Positions 48,594 to 58,600 of a stretch of 64,000 bases of DNA are shown one piece after another (the stretch's first letter is position 1; each line of letters begins with the position of its first letter). Where the stretch lies: positions 5,886 to 69,885 of the forward strand of contig CAZSPZ010000007.1 in assembly GCA_964608965.1 (NCBI GenBank), given 5' to 3'. This DNA comes from UBA10908 sp964608965 (lineage in GTDB: Bacteria > Bacillota > Clostridia > Peptostreptococcales > Anaerovoracaceae). The position numbers and the translations under genes were made by a program. The notes below the pieces were generated by a model. It saw only the letters and a program-made list of their open reading frames with translations, did not search any database and had not been told where the DNA came from.

Positions 48594-49304
48594 ATGGAAA
48601 AAAGAGAACAATTATACGAAGGAAAAGCAAAAAAAGTATATGCCACAGACAATGAAAATTATTGCATCGTTTATTATAAGGATGATGCGACTGCTTTTAA
48701 CGGCTTAAAAAAGGGAACGATCGAAGGAAAGGGAATCATCAACAACAGAGTAACAAACCACTTGATGAAGTTGATCGAAGGAAAAGGAATTCCCACGCAC
48801 TTTGTCGAGGAGTTATCAGACAGGGAAACCTTGGTAAAGAAAGTTCAAATCATTCCGCTGGAAGTTATCGTGCGCAATGTGGCCGCCGGATCATTAGCCA
48901 AACGTTTGGGTTTGGAAGAAGGAACCCCGATGAAAAAAACCGTCTTGGAGTTTTCTTACAAGAACGACGAGTTGGGCGATCCTATGGTGAACGATTATCA
49001 TATTTTTGCCATGGAATATGCGACAGAAGCGGAACTCGATCTGATCAAGGAATATTCTCTGCGCATCAACCAAATTCTTTCGGAATATTTGAAAGACGCG
49101 AAAGTCAGTCTTATAGACTTTAAACTTGAATTCGGAAAAACTGCGGACGGTACGATTGTTTTGGCGGACGAGATATCTCCGGACACTTGCCGTTTCTGGG
49201 ATGCAAACACGAACGAAAAATTGGATAAAGACAGGTTCAGAAGAGATTTGGGCCATGTGGAAGACGCGTATCAGGAAATTCTGAAGCGTCTGCTGGGAGA
49301 GTAA
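48594..49304 (+). CDS. purC: SAICAR synthase
   Basis: Joins CAIR and aspartate with ATP. 236 residues. LYEGKAKKVYATDN is the ATP-binding N-terminus, GKGIINNRVTNHLM and VRNVAAGSLAKRLG are signature blocks, and LADEISPDTCRFWD binds metal and CAIR. Start after AAAGGAGTCGGAA, 12 nt behind purE. Confidence 0.97.
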   Translation: MEKREQLYEGKAKKVYATDNENYCIVYYKDDATAFNGLKKGTIEGKGIINNRVTNHLMKLIEGKGIPTHFVEELSDRETLVKKVQIIPLEVIVRNVAAGSLAKRLGLEEGTPMKKTVLEFSYKNDELGDPMVNDYHIFAMEYATEAELDLIKEYSLRINQILSEYLKDAKVSLIDFKLEFGKTADGTIVLADEISPDTCRFWDANTNEKLDKDRFRRDLGHVEDAYQEILKRLLGE

Positions 49305-49310
49305 GCGATA

Positions 49311-50774
49311 ATGCAGTTTGGAGACACTGAGATGTTTGACAAAATTCATGAAGAGTGCGGGGTATTCGGTGTATATAGCCAATGCACCAACGGCGTCGCA
49401 GAATTAGCGTACCTGGGGCTTTTCGCATTGCAGCACAGAGGGCAGGAAAGTTGCGGTATCATCGTGAACGATGACGGTATTTTTCGCACACACAAAGATT
49501 TGGGCCTCGTAGAAGAAGTATTTTCTAAAGAGGAAATGGAAAAGTTAGGCCAGGGAAACATGGCTGTGGGCCATACGCGCTACGGAACCACCGGCGGAAA
49601 CGACAGAGCAAACTGTCAACCCATTGTGGTCAATCATATAAAAGGGAGAATGGCCATCGCCCACAACGGCAATCTGGTCAATACGTTCGAATTGCGTACG
49701 GAACTGGAAGATGCGGGTTCGATTTTTCATGGATCCAGCGATACGGAAGTCATTTCGCATGTGATAACCCGCGAACGGCTGAAGTGCGGATCGATAGAAG
49801 AAGCGGTGAACAAAGCGATGGACAGGATTAAGGGTGCTTATTCCTTAGTCATCATGTCGCCTTCGAAGATGATTGCGGTGCGCGATGAACATGGTTTTCG
49901 ACCTTTATGTTACGGATGCACGGAAGACGGCACATATATTATAGCCTCTGAAAGCTGCGCGTTGGATGCGGTCGGCGCTACCATGATCAGAGATATTCTC
50001 CCCGGAGAAATCGTGGTTTTTGAAAAAGAATGTGTCCGTTCCATCACCGATCATTGCAACAAGCAACCGAATAAATTATGCGTTTTTGAATACATATATT
50101 TTGCCAGACCCGATTCCGTGATTGCGGGATGCTCCGTACACGAAGCAAGGCTTCGGGCCGGCGCTTGTTTGGCCATGTCTCATCCGGTGGATGCGGACGT
50201 CGTGATAGGCGTTCCCGATTCCGGTCTGGATGCTGCCCTGGGCTACGCAAGACAGTCGGGTATTCCCTACGGTGTCGGCTTTATAAAAAATCGTTACATT
50301 GCGAGAACTTTTATTTCTCCGGGTCAAAAATCCAGAGAGGCAAAAGTGAGAATTAAGCTGAATCCTCTGGCTAAAACAGTCAAGGGGAAAAGAGTAATCC
50401 TTATTGACGACTCCATTGTAAGAGGAACAACCAGCGCCAGAATCGTGAACCTTCTGCGGGATGCCGGAGCGACAGAAATTCATTTTCGCTCCTCTGCTCC
50501 TCCTTTCCTTAATCCTTGTTATTACGGTACAGACATCGATTCGAAGGAACATCTGATTGCCTGCAAGCATACGATCGATGAAATCCGGCTGATCATCGGG
50601 GCGGATACTTTGGGATATCTGGAAACGGCAGATCTTCCAAAGCTGCTGGGAGACAGCACGTGCACAGGCTGTTGCACCGCATGTTTTACAGGAGAATACG
50701 CAACGGAAATTCCTGTCAATCACAGCAAAATGAAGTTTGAGGGTAAAATTTCCAAAAGAGAAATGGGCGATTAA
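49311..50774 (+). CDS. purF: Amidophosphoribosyltransferase
   Basis: First committed step of purine synthesis, PRPP + Gln to phosphoribosylamine. 487 residues from the first ATG (49311); a second in-frame ATG at 49332 also has a GGAG before it and would give an 8-residue propeptide. Either way cleavage exposes the catalytic Cys of EECGVFG. The PRPP motif is VILIDDSIVRGTTSARI. The C-terminal cysteines of STCTGCCTACFTGEY and those earlier fit the [4Fe-4S] cluster of the B. subtilis type, which makes the enzyme oxygen-sensitive. Confidence 0.96.
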   Translation: MQFGDTEMFDKIHEECGVFGVYSQCTNGVAELAYLGLFALQHRGQESCGIIVNDDGIFRTHKDLGLVEEVFSKEEMEKLGQGNMAVGHTRYGTTGGNDRANCQPIVVNHIKGRMAIAHNGNLVNTFELRTELEDAGSIFHGSSDTEVISHVITRERLKCGSIEEAVNKAMDRIKGAYSLVIMSPSKMIAVRDEHGFRPLCYGCTEDGTYIIASESCALDAVGATMIRDILPGEIVVFEKECVRSITDHCNKQPNKLCVFEYIYFARPDSVIAGCSVHEARLRAGACLAMSHPVDADVVIGVPDSGLDAALGYARQSGIPYGVGFIKNRYIARTFISPGQKSREAKVRIKLNPLAKTVKGKRVILIDDSIVRGTTSARIVNLLRDAGATEIHFRSSAPPFLNPCYYGTDIDSKEHLIACKHTIDEIRLIIGADTLGYLETADLPKLLGDSTCTGCCTACFTGEYATEIPVNHSKMKFEGKISKREMGD

Positions 50775-50775
50775 T

Positions 50776-51816
50776 ATGGAAAAAAGTCATAGCGAAAGTT
50801 ATAGAAAAGCCGGTGTGGACATCACTGCCGGCTACAAAGCTGTTGAACTCATGAACAGTCATGTCAAAAGGACAATGATTCCCGGCGTGGAAGAAGGGCT
50901 GGGGGGTTTTGGCGGCTTGTTTTCTTTGGATGTAAGCAACGCGCCAAACCCAATATTAGTCAGCGGTACGGACGGCGTGGGAACAAAGCTTAAACTTGCA
51001 TTCTTAATGGATAAGCACGATACGGTGGGCATCGACTGCGTTGCCATGTGTGTCAACGATATTATCTGTTGCGGAGCTAAGCCTTTGTTTTTTCTTGACT
51101 ACATCGCTCTGGGTAAAAATGTTCCGGAAAAGGTTGCATCCGTGGTCAGCGGCGTGGCGGAAGGCTGCGTGCAGGCGGGTTGCGCACTGATTGGCGGAGA
51201 GACGGCGGAAATGCCTGGTTTTTATCCGGAAGACGAGTACGATTTGGCCGGTTTTTCTGTAGGGGTCGTGGATCGCAGCAAGCTGCTGAACAAAGAAAAT
51301 GTGAAATCCGGGGATATTATCATTGCGCTTCCGTCTTCGGGTGTGCATTCCAACGGGTTTTCTCTGGTCAGGAAAGTCTTTGATGTTGAAAACATCGATT
51401 TAAAGAGCATTGTACAGGAGCTTGGCGGAATTTCTTTGGGCGAAGCACTCCTTACTCCCACCAAAATATATGTGAAGCCGGTTCTGTCTCTTCTTGAACA
51501 GGTGAATGTCAAATCCATTTCTCATATAACCGGGGGTGGATTTTATGAAAATATTCCACGCAGCTTAAAGGAAGGCGTCTGCGCTCAAATCCAGAGATCT
51601 GCCGTAAAAATTCCGCCCATATTCGAACTGATTGCAAAGGCGGGTAACATTCCTGAAAGGGACATGTTCAACACGTTCAATATGGGAGTCGGCATGACAA
51701 TCATCACAGCAAAAGAACATGCGGATAAAGCGCTTGAAATTCTTAGAGGACAAGGGCAGCAGGCTTATATCCTTGGCGAAATAAAGCCGGGCGAAAAGGA
51801 AGTGATTCTTTGCTGA
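50776..51816 (+). CDS. purM: AIR synthase (FGAM cyclo-ligase)
   Basis: ATP-dependent ring closure of FGAM to AIR. 346 residues from the ATG one base after the purF stop; an upstream in-frame GTG would run far into purF. SYRKAGVDITAGYKAV is the N-terminus, VSGTDGVGTKLKLA the ATP/metal block, and HITGGGFYENIPR the C-terminal signature. The end overlaps purN. Confidence 0.96.
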   Translation: MEKSHSESYRKAGVDITAGYKAVELMNSHVKRTMIPGVEEGLGGFGGLFSLDVSNAPNPILVSGTDGVGTKLKLAFLMDKHDTVGIDCVAMCVNDIICCGAKPLFFLDYIALGKNVPEKVASVVSGVAEGCVQAGCALIGGETAEMPGFYPEDEYDLAGFSVGVVDRSKLLNKENVKSGDIIIALPSSGVHSNGFSLVRKVFDVENIDLKSIVQELGGISLGEALLTPTKIYVKPVLSLLEQVNVKSISHITGGGFYENIPRSLKEGVCAQIQRSAVKIPPIFELIAKAGNIPERDMFNTFNMGVGMTIITAKEHADKALEILRGQGQQAYILGEIKPGEKEVILC

Positions 51817-52430
51817 GCGATAAGATTCGCATTGCTGTGCTGGTGTCGGGCGGCGGAACAAACCTTCAGGCTCTCCTGAATGCCGAAGCCGCCGGAAAAA
51901 TACCAAGCGGCGAGATAGCATTGGTTGTGGCAGACAGGGAAGATGCTTTCGCCTTAAAGCGAGCCGAAAGACATGGAAAGAAAACGGCTGTGATTTGCCG
52001 GAAGGAAAAAAGCAGCGAACAATTTGAGTCGGAGCTTATGGAAGTCCTTTCCCGCGAAAAAGCAGAGCTTATTATTCTTGCCGGTTTTCTTTGTATCCTC
52101 AGCGAAAATTTCATTGCCGGTTATCCGGATCGAATCATCAATGTTCACCCTGCTCTGATTCCGTCTTTTTGCGGAAAGGGCTTTTACGGATTAAAAGTTC
52201 ATCAGGCCGCGTTGGATTACGGCGTAAAAGTTACCGGCGCCACCGTGCATTTTGTGAACGAAATAGCAGATGGGGGCCGAATCATATTACAAAAGGCAGT
52301 GGACGTTTTAGAAAACGACACGGCCGAAAGCTTACAAAAACGTGTAATGGAAGAAGCGGAATGGATTTTGCTGCCTGTCGCGGCAGAAAAAGTATCGTCA
52401 GAATTATTAAAATCCGGAAGGGAAAAGTAA
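51810..52430 (+). CDS. purN: Phosphoribosylglycinamide formyltransferase
   Basis: Transfers formyl from 10-formyl-THF to GAR. 206 residues starting at TTG 51810 within the end of purM, behind AAAGGAAGTG. IAVLVSGGGTNLQALL is the phosphate loop, NVHPALIPSFCGKGFYG carries the catalytic Asn-His-Ser-type region, and VTGATVHFVNEIADGG includes the formyl-binding Asp region. Complete. Confidence 0.95.
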   Translation: MLSDKIRIAVLVSGGGTNLQALLNAEAAGKIPSGEIALVVADREDAFALKRAERHGKKTAVICRKEKSSEQFESELMEVLSREKAELIILAGFLCILSENFIAGYPDRIINVHPALIPSFCGKGFYGLKVHQAALDYGVKVTGATVHFVNEIADGGRIILQKAVDVLENDTAESLQKRVMEEAEWILLPVAAEKVSSELLKSGREK

Positions 52431-52431
52431 A

Positions 52432-53172
52432 ATGGATTCCTATAAAAAAAACTCTTTAGCGGAAATGATGAAAACCAATCCTTATGCGGGAAGAGGTATT
52501 GCGCTGGGGCAAAGCGCCGACGGCAACAAAGCGGTTGCGGTCTATTTCATCATGGGGCGCAGCGAAAACAGCAGAAACAGAATTTTTATCGAGCAAGGCG
52601 AAGATTTGTCGATACATCCTTACGATATATCCAAGGTGGAAGATCCGTCATTAATTATATATTCTCCGCTCAGAGTCTTTAGCAAGGACAATAAAAAATG
52701 GATAATTGTCACAAACGGGGATCAGACGGACACCATATTCAGCGCGATTTCTGCGGGAAAAACTTTCGAAGAAGCCTTGGATACAAGGTGTTTTGAACCC
52801 GACGCGCCAAATTATACGCCAAGAATAAGCGGATTGATTTGTCTTGAGAACGAAAAGCAGTACACATATAAACTGAACATTTTAAAAAGCGCGGATGCGC
52901 AGGGGACAGCCTGCATTCGAGAGACATTTGCCTATCCGGCACTTTCCGGAGTCGGACATTTTATTTCCACCTATGTAACGGACGGTTCCCCTTTGCCGAC
53001 GTTTACAGGAGAGCCCATACGGATAGAAATCCCCTGCGATATCAAAAAATTTGCGGAAGATCTTTGGAGCAACCTTAACAACGACAACAAAATTTCGCTG
53101 TACGTTCGGTCCGTCGATCTTTCTGACGGCACCATTGAAAATGTGATGTTCAATAAGCATGAGCCTAAATAG
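52432..53172 (+). CDS. purO: IMP cyclohydrolase, PurO-like
   Basis: Closes FAICAR to IMP, the last purine step. 246 residues with an Ntn-hydrolase-like PurO fold: NPYAGRGIALGQSADGNKAVAVYFIMGRSENSRNR opens it, and AYPALSGVGHFISTYVTDGSPLP lies near the end. It replaces the cyclohydrolase half of the normal bifunctional PurH and is best known from archaea; the next gene supplies the other half. It starts 1 nt after the purN stop. Confidence 0.85.
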   Translation: MDSYKKNSLAEMMKTNPYAGRGIALGQSADGNKAVAVYFIMGRSENSRNRIFIEQGEDLSIHPYDISKVEDPSLIIYSPLRVFSKDNKKWIIVTNGDQTDTIFSAISAGKTFEEALDTRCFEPDAPNYTPRISGLICLENEKQYTYKLNILKSADAQGTACIRETFAYPALSGVGHFISTYVTDGSPLPTFTGEPIRIEIPCDIKKFAEDLWSNLNNDNKISLYVRSVDLSDGTIENVMFNKHEPK

Positions 53173-53181
53173 GAGAACAAG

Positions 53182-54366
53182 ATGAACGAATTTGAACTTA
53201 AATACGGATGCAACCCCAACCAGAAGCCTGCACGGGTGTTCATGGAAAACAACGCGGCTCTTCCTTTTGAAATTCTTTGCGGCAGACCCGGATATATCAA
53301 CTTGCTGGACGCCTTTAACAGCTGGCAGCTGGTCAAGGAACTTTCGCAAGCATTGAACATGCCTGCGGCTACTTCTTTTAAGCATGTAAGCCCCACTTCT
53401 GCCGCTGTCGGCATCCCTCTTTCTCCGGAATTGCTGAAAGCTACTTTTACCGAAGATATAGAAGGGATTAGCAACTCTCCTCTTGCGTGCGCATATGCAA
53501 GGGCAAGAGGCACGGACCGCATGTCCTCTTTTGGTGATTTTATCGCGCTGAGCGATCGATGCGATGTGACGACTGCAAAATTGATTGCCAGAGAAGTCTC
53601 CGACGGCATCATTGCTCCGGATTATGACCCTGCTGCTTTGGATATACTGAAGGGTAAAAGAAAAGGCTCTTATACTATTATAAAAATGGACAAGGATTAT
53701 GTTCCCAATCCCATCGAGCGCAAACAGGTTTACGGCATCACTTTTGAACAGGGTCGCAATGATTATAAAATTGACGACAGTGTGCTGACACACATAGTAA
53801 CAGAATGTAAAGACATGCCGCCGAGTGCAAAAAGAGACTTGATTGTTTCGCTGATTACCCTTAAATACACGCAATCCAACTCTGTTTGCTTTGCAAAGGA
53901 TGGCCAGGCCATCGGTGTGGGCGCGGGGCAGCAATCAAGGATTCACTGTACAAGACTTGCAGCCGGCAAAGCAGACCTTTGGCATTTGCGTCAGAGCGAA
54001 AAAGTGCTCAGCTTGCCGTTTCTTCCCCAAATAGGGCGGCCGGACAGAGATAATGCGATCGATCTGTATATTTCGGAAGAGAGCCGGGATATCCTTTCAG
54101 ACGGGGTATGGCAGACTATTTTTTCCGAGCGGCCGGAAGAATTTACGCGAGAAGAGAAAAGTCGGTACTTATCTCAGATATCGGGCGTATCCCTGGGCAG
54201 CGATGCTTTTTTCCCTTTTGGCGACAACATTAAGAGAGCGGCCAAAAGCGGTGTGTCCTATATTGCGGAGCCCGGAGGCTCCATACGAGACGACAACGTT
54301 ATCGCTGAGTGCAACGCCTGCGGCATTCTCATGTGCTTTACGGGTATGAGGCTTTTTCATCATTAG
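53182..54366 (+). CDS. purH: AICAR formyltransferase, stand-alone
   Basis: Formylates AICAR with 10-formyl-THF to FAICAR. 394 residues, corresponding to the C-terminal part of PurH only. The catalytic Lys-His lies in SFKHVSPTSAAVG, and the second conserved block is NSVCFAKDGQAIGVGAGQQSRIHCTRLA. The MGS-like IMP cyclohydrolase domain is absent, and the adjacent PurO-like protein should fill that role. Ribosome site TAGGAGAACAAG. Confidence 0.9.
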   Translation: MNEFELKYGCNPNQKPARVFMENNAALPFEILCGRPGYINLLDAFNSWQLVKELSQALNMPAATSFKHVSPTSAAVGIPLSPELLKATFTEDIEGISNSPLACAYARARGTDRMSSFGDFIALSDRCDVTTAKLIAREVSDGIIAPDYDPAALDILKGKRKGSYTIIKMDKDYVPNPIERKQVYGITFEQGRNDYKIDDSVLTHIVTECKDMPPSAKRDLIVSLITLKYTQSNSVCFAKDGQAIGVGAGQQSRIHCTRLAAGKADLWHLRQSEKVLSLPFLPQIGRPDRDNAIDLYISEESRDILSDGVWQTIFSERPEEFTREEKSRYLSQISGVSLGSDAFFPFGDNIKRAAKSGVSYIAEPGGSIRDDNVIAECNACGILMCFTGMRLFHH

Positions 54367-54382
54367 TCGAAAGGATGTCACA

Positions 54383-55636
54383 ATGAAAATCATGGTAATC
54401 GGCAGCGGCGGCAGAGAGCATGCCATTATCCGAAAACTTAAAGAAAACCAGAAAGTTGAAACCGTCTTTGCGCTTCCCGGCAACGGAGGAATGGCCAAAG
54501 AGGCTGTATGTGTGCCTATCAATGTAAAAGATATTCAGGGAATTGTAGAGTTTGCAAAAAGGGAAAAAATAGAATTTGCCGTAGTCGCACCGGATGATCC
54601 TTTGGTTCTTGGCGCCGTGGATGCGCTCGGGGGCGAAGGAATCAGCTGCTTCGGACCATGCGCAGCGGCGGCTGAAATAGAAGGAAGCAAAGTCTTTTCC
54701 AAAAATCTTATGAAAAAGTACAATATACCCACAGCCGCCTGCGAAATCTTTACCGATTCCGCTGCGGCGCGCGATTACCTGAAGACTTCTGCCTATCCCA
54801 TCGTTATCAAGGCGGATGGTTTGGCTTTGGGCAAAGGTGTGATCATTGCCGAAAATGCTGACGAGGCCGCAGATGCAATAAAGCTCATTATGGAGGATAA
54901 GATTTTCGGCAAAAGCGGGACCCAGGTGGTCATCGAAGAATTTCTTATCGGCCCCGAAGTCTCCGTATTGGCGTTTACTGACGGTAAAACCATGGTTCCG
55001 ATGGTATCTTCCATGGATCATAAAAGAGCGGAAACAGGCGATGTCGGACTAAATACAGGAGGCATGGGTACCATTGCCCCCAATCCGTATTATACAAGAG
55101 AAATGCGCGAAATTTTCCTTCCCACCATGGAGGCGATGAATCAAGAGGGACGCTCTTTTAAGGGCTGCTTGTATTTTGGTCTGATGCTTACCGAAAAAGG
55201 GCCCAAGGTCATTGAATATAATTGTCGCTTCGGTGATCCGGAAACTCAGGTTGTGCTGCCTTTGCTGGAAAGCGATTTGCTAGACATCATGACGCACGTA
55301 TCTTCCGGTACGCTGGAGCAGGCGGATATTCGATTTGCTAAAGGAAGTGCCTGCTGTGTCATCATGGCGTCGAAGGGGTATCCAAGGGAATATAAAACAG
55401 GTTATGAAATTGTGATTCCTTCGGAACTGGAGAAAAATGTTTTTGTAGCAGGAGCAAAACTAGAAGGAGAAAAACTTCTCACCTCAGGCGGCCGCGTTTT
55501 GGGCGTTACGGCACTGGGACAGGACTTGGCTGCCGCCATCGAAAATGCATATAAGGCAGTAGAAAAAATACACTTTGAAAACGCGTATTACAGAACGGAT
55601 ATAGGGCAGAAGGCTCTTGCGGGAGGTAAAAAGTAA
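54383..55636 (+). CDS. purD: Phosphoribosylamine-glycine ligase
   Basis: GAR synthetase, an ATP-grasp enzyme joining phosphoribosylamine and glycine. 417 residues. MVIGSGGREHAI is the N-terminus, IKADGLALGKGVIIA the ATP-grasp block, and EYNCRFGDPETQVVLPLL the Mg-binding signature. Start after GAAAGGATGTCACA. The stop shares one base with the purL start. Confidence 0.97.
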   Translation: MKIMVIGSGGREHAIIRKLKENQKVETVFALPGNGGMAKEAVCVPINVKDIQGIVEFAKREKIEFAVVAPDDPLVLGAVDALGGEGISCFGPCAAAAEIEGSKVFSKNLMKKYNIPTAACEIFTDSAAARDYLKTSAYPIVIKADGLALGKGVIIAENADEAADAIKLIMEDKIFGKSGTQVVIEEFLIGPEVSVLAFTDGKTMVPMVSSMDHKRAETGDVGLNTGGMGTIAPNPYYTREMREIFLPTMEAMNQEGRSFKGCLYFGLMLTEKGPKVIEYNCRFGDPETQVVLPLLESDLLDIMTHVSSGTLEQADIRFAKGSACCVIMASKGYPREYKTGYEIVIPSELEKNVFVAGAKLEGEKLLTSGGRVLGVTALGQDLAAAIENAYKAVEKIHFENAYYRTDIGQKALAGGKK

Positions 55637-58600
55637 TGGTCTACAGAGTATATGTGGAAAAGAAAGAAGAGCTTGCCATCGAGGCGAAAGGCCTTCTTTC
55701 CGAAATAAAAGAATTTCTGCAGATAAAAAGCGTAACACACGTGCGCATGCTCAATCGTTATGATGTGGAAAATATCGATGAACCGCTGTTTGAATCTTGC
55801 AAAAAAACTGTGTTTGCAGAGCCTCAGGTCGATGTTGTGACGACGGATATTCCCGAAGGTGCCACTGCGGTTTTTGCGGTGGAATTCTTACCGGGCCAAT
55901 TTGATCAAAGGGCTGATTCGGCAGCACAATGCATACAAATCATATCAAAAAAAGAACGCCCTTTGGTTCGAAACGCTAAAGTCAATATGCTCTACGGAAA
56001 TGTGAGCGAAGCGGAAGTGAATGCAATAAAAAATCACGTCATCAATCCGGTGGAATCAAAAGAGGCATCACTGGCCGCGTTTGAAACCTTAGCCGTCACT
56101 TACGACATCCCGGACGCTGTTGCCACTTTAGATGGCTTTCGTCGCCTGGATATGCCGGGGTTGGTGGAGTTTATTGAGAGCTACGGCCTGGCTATGGACA
56201 GAGCTGACATTACGATGTGTCAGGAATATTTCATAAAAGAGCAGCGCGATCCGACAATCACTGAAATAAGAGTGATCGACACATACTGGTCGGACCATTG
56301 CCGTCATACTACTTTTAATACAATATTGGATAAGGTCGAATTCGATCATCCTGTTGCGCAGAAAATTTACGCAGAATATTTAGATATTCGCAAGGAACTG
56401 GGACGTACAAAACCTGTTACTCTGATGGATTTGGCGACAATCAACGCAAGGTATTTAAAGTCTCAGGGGCTTTTAGATCAATTGGATGAATCAAAAGAAG
56501 TCAACGCCTGCACGGTAAAAATAGACGTGAATGTGGATGGGAAAAAAGAAAAATGGCTTCTCCTTTTTAAAAATGAAACGCACAACCACCCGACGGAAAT
56601 TGAACCTTTCGGCGGAGCAGCCACTTGTGTGGGCGGTGCGATAAGAGATCCTTTATCGGGCAGAGCTTATGTCTATGCGGCTATGCGGCTGACCGGTGCG
56701 GGAAATCCTCTGGAGCCCATAAACAATACAATAAAAGGCAAACTTCCGCAGCGTAAACTCGTTAAAACCGCGGCGGCAGGCTACAGCTCTTATGGGAACC
56801 AAATCGGCCTTCCGGCCGGTCGGGTGGATGAATGGTATCATCCGGGTTTTGTGGCAAAACGCATGGAAGTGGGCGCCGTGATCGGAGCTGTTCCCAAGGA
56901 TAATGTTGTAAGAGAAGAGCCTATTCCGGGAGATGTGATACTGCTCTTAGGCGGAAAAACAGGAAGAGACGGATGCGGAGGCGCTACCGGTTCATCCAAA
57001 TCTCATTCAGTGGAGTCTCTTGAAACCTGCGGAGCGGAAGTTCAAAAAGGTAATGCTCCGGAAGAGCGAAAAATACAAAGACTCTTTTTGAATAAAGATG
57101 CTGTCCGCTTAATAAAAAGGTGCAACGATTTTGGAGCCGGAGGCGTATCTGTGGCAATCGGCGAACTGGCAGACGGTCTGCTGGTAGATCTTAATGCCAT
57201 CCCAAAGAAATACGAAGGATTGGACGGCACTGAACTTGCAATCAGCGAATCGCAGGAGCGCATGGCTGTCGTTGTCGCCAAAGAAGATGCGGATAAATTC
57301 TGCAAATTTGCGGGCGATGAAAACCTCGAAGTGACAAAAGTCGCGATTGTAACGGAAAAGCCAAGACTTGTCATGACATGGAACGGCGGAAAAATTGTCG
57401 ATATAACAAGAGAATTCCTGAGTTCCAACGGAGCAGAAAAACACGCAGAGGCAAAAGTAAGCGCTTCGGCTTCTTTCGATAAAGAAGTAGAGGGAAATTT
57501 TTCCGAAAACATGGAGAAACTGGTTTCGGATTTAAATATCTGCTCCAAAAAGGGCATGGTCGAATTGTTTGATTCTTCCGTGGGAGCGGGAACAATTTTA
57601 TCGCCTTTTGGAGGCAAATACCAGAGCACACCCACGCAGGCAATGGCTCACAAGGTCTTTGATCCGGAAAGGGAAGTAAAGACCTGTTCGCTGATGGCCT
57701 GGGGCTACAACCCATATATTTCAGAGAAAAGTCCTTACCACGGAGCCTATTTAGCCGTTGTGGAATCTGTTGCGAAATTAATCGCCACCGGAGCCGAATT
57801 TAAAGAAGTATATCTCTCTTTCCAGGAATATTTCGAGAAACTGGGCGAGGATCCTTCTCGTTGGGGAAAGCCTCTGTCTGCTTTGCTTGGAGCGTTTAAA
57901 GCCCAAAAGGAATTGGGTATCGCTGCCATCGGCGGCAAAGATTCCATGAGCGGCACCTTTGAAAATCTTACGGTTCCGCCCACTCTGATATCGTTTGCCG
58001 TCACAACCGCAGAGGTGGACGATGTCATCTCTCCTGAATTTAAGAGCGCGAAAAGTCAGGTGATATGGCTAAGGCCGGCAACAGACAGCGAAGGACTTCC
58101 TTTAGCGGACAGCCTGCGAAAAGAGTTTGAGTTTGTCCATCGCATGGTGAAATCAGGCAGCGTGCTTGCCGCTTATACCCCCGGGTATGGAGGACTGGCC
58201 GAAGCTCTTTATAAAATGGCCATCGGAAACGGATTTGGCTTCCGATGCAGCGATGATTTGCCATTAAGTCAATTGTTTGGCTACAATTACGGCTCTTTTG
58301 TGCTTGAACTTTCCGGCTCTTTGGATCCGGTTCCGGAGGGCGTCTTGTGCAGCACATTAGGAACGGTGAGCGAAGCATCCGAAATGACATACGGAAGCGA
58401 AATTGTTTCTATGGAAAGCCTGAAAAGCAACTACGAAGCTGTGTTGGAAGACGTTTTCCCCTGCAATTATAACAATTCGGATGCCGCCGCAAAAGCTCCG
58501 GTCAAGAAGTTTTCGTTCGAGAGCAGTACGCGTGTTTATCCCGCGATTAAAGTCGCCAGACCCAAAGTTTTGATTCCGGCCTTCCCCGGCACCAACAGCG

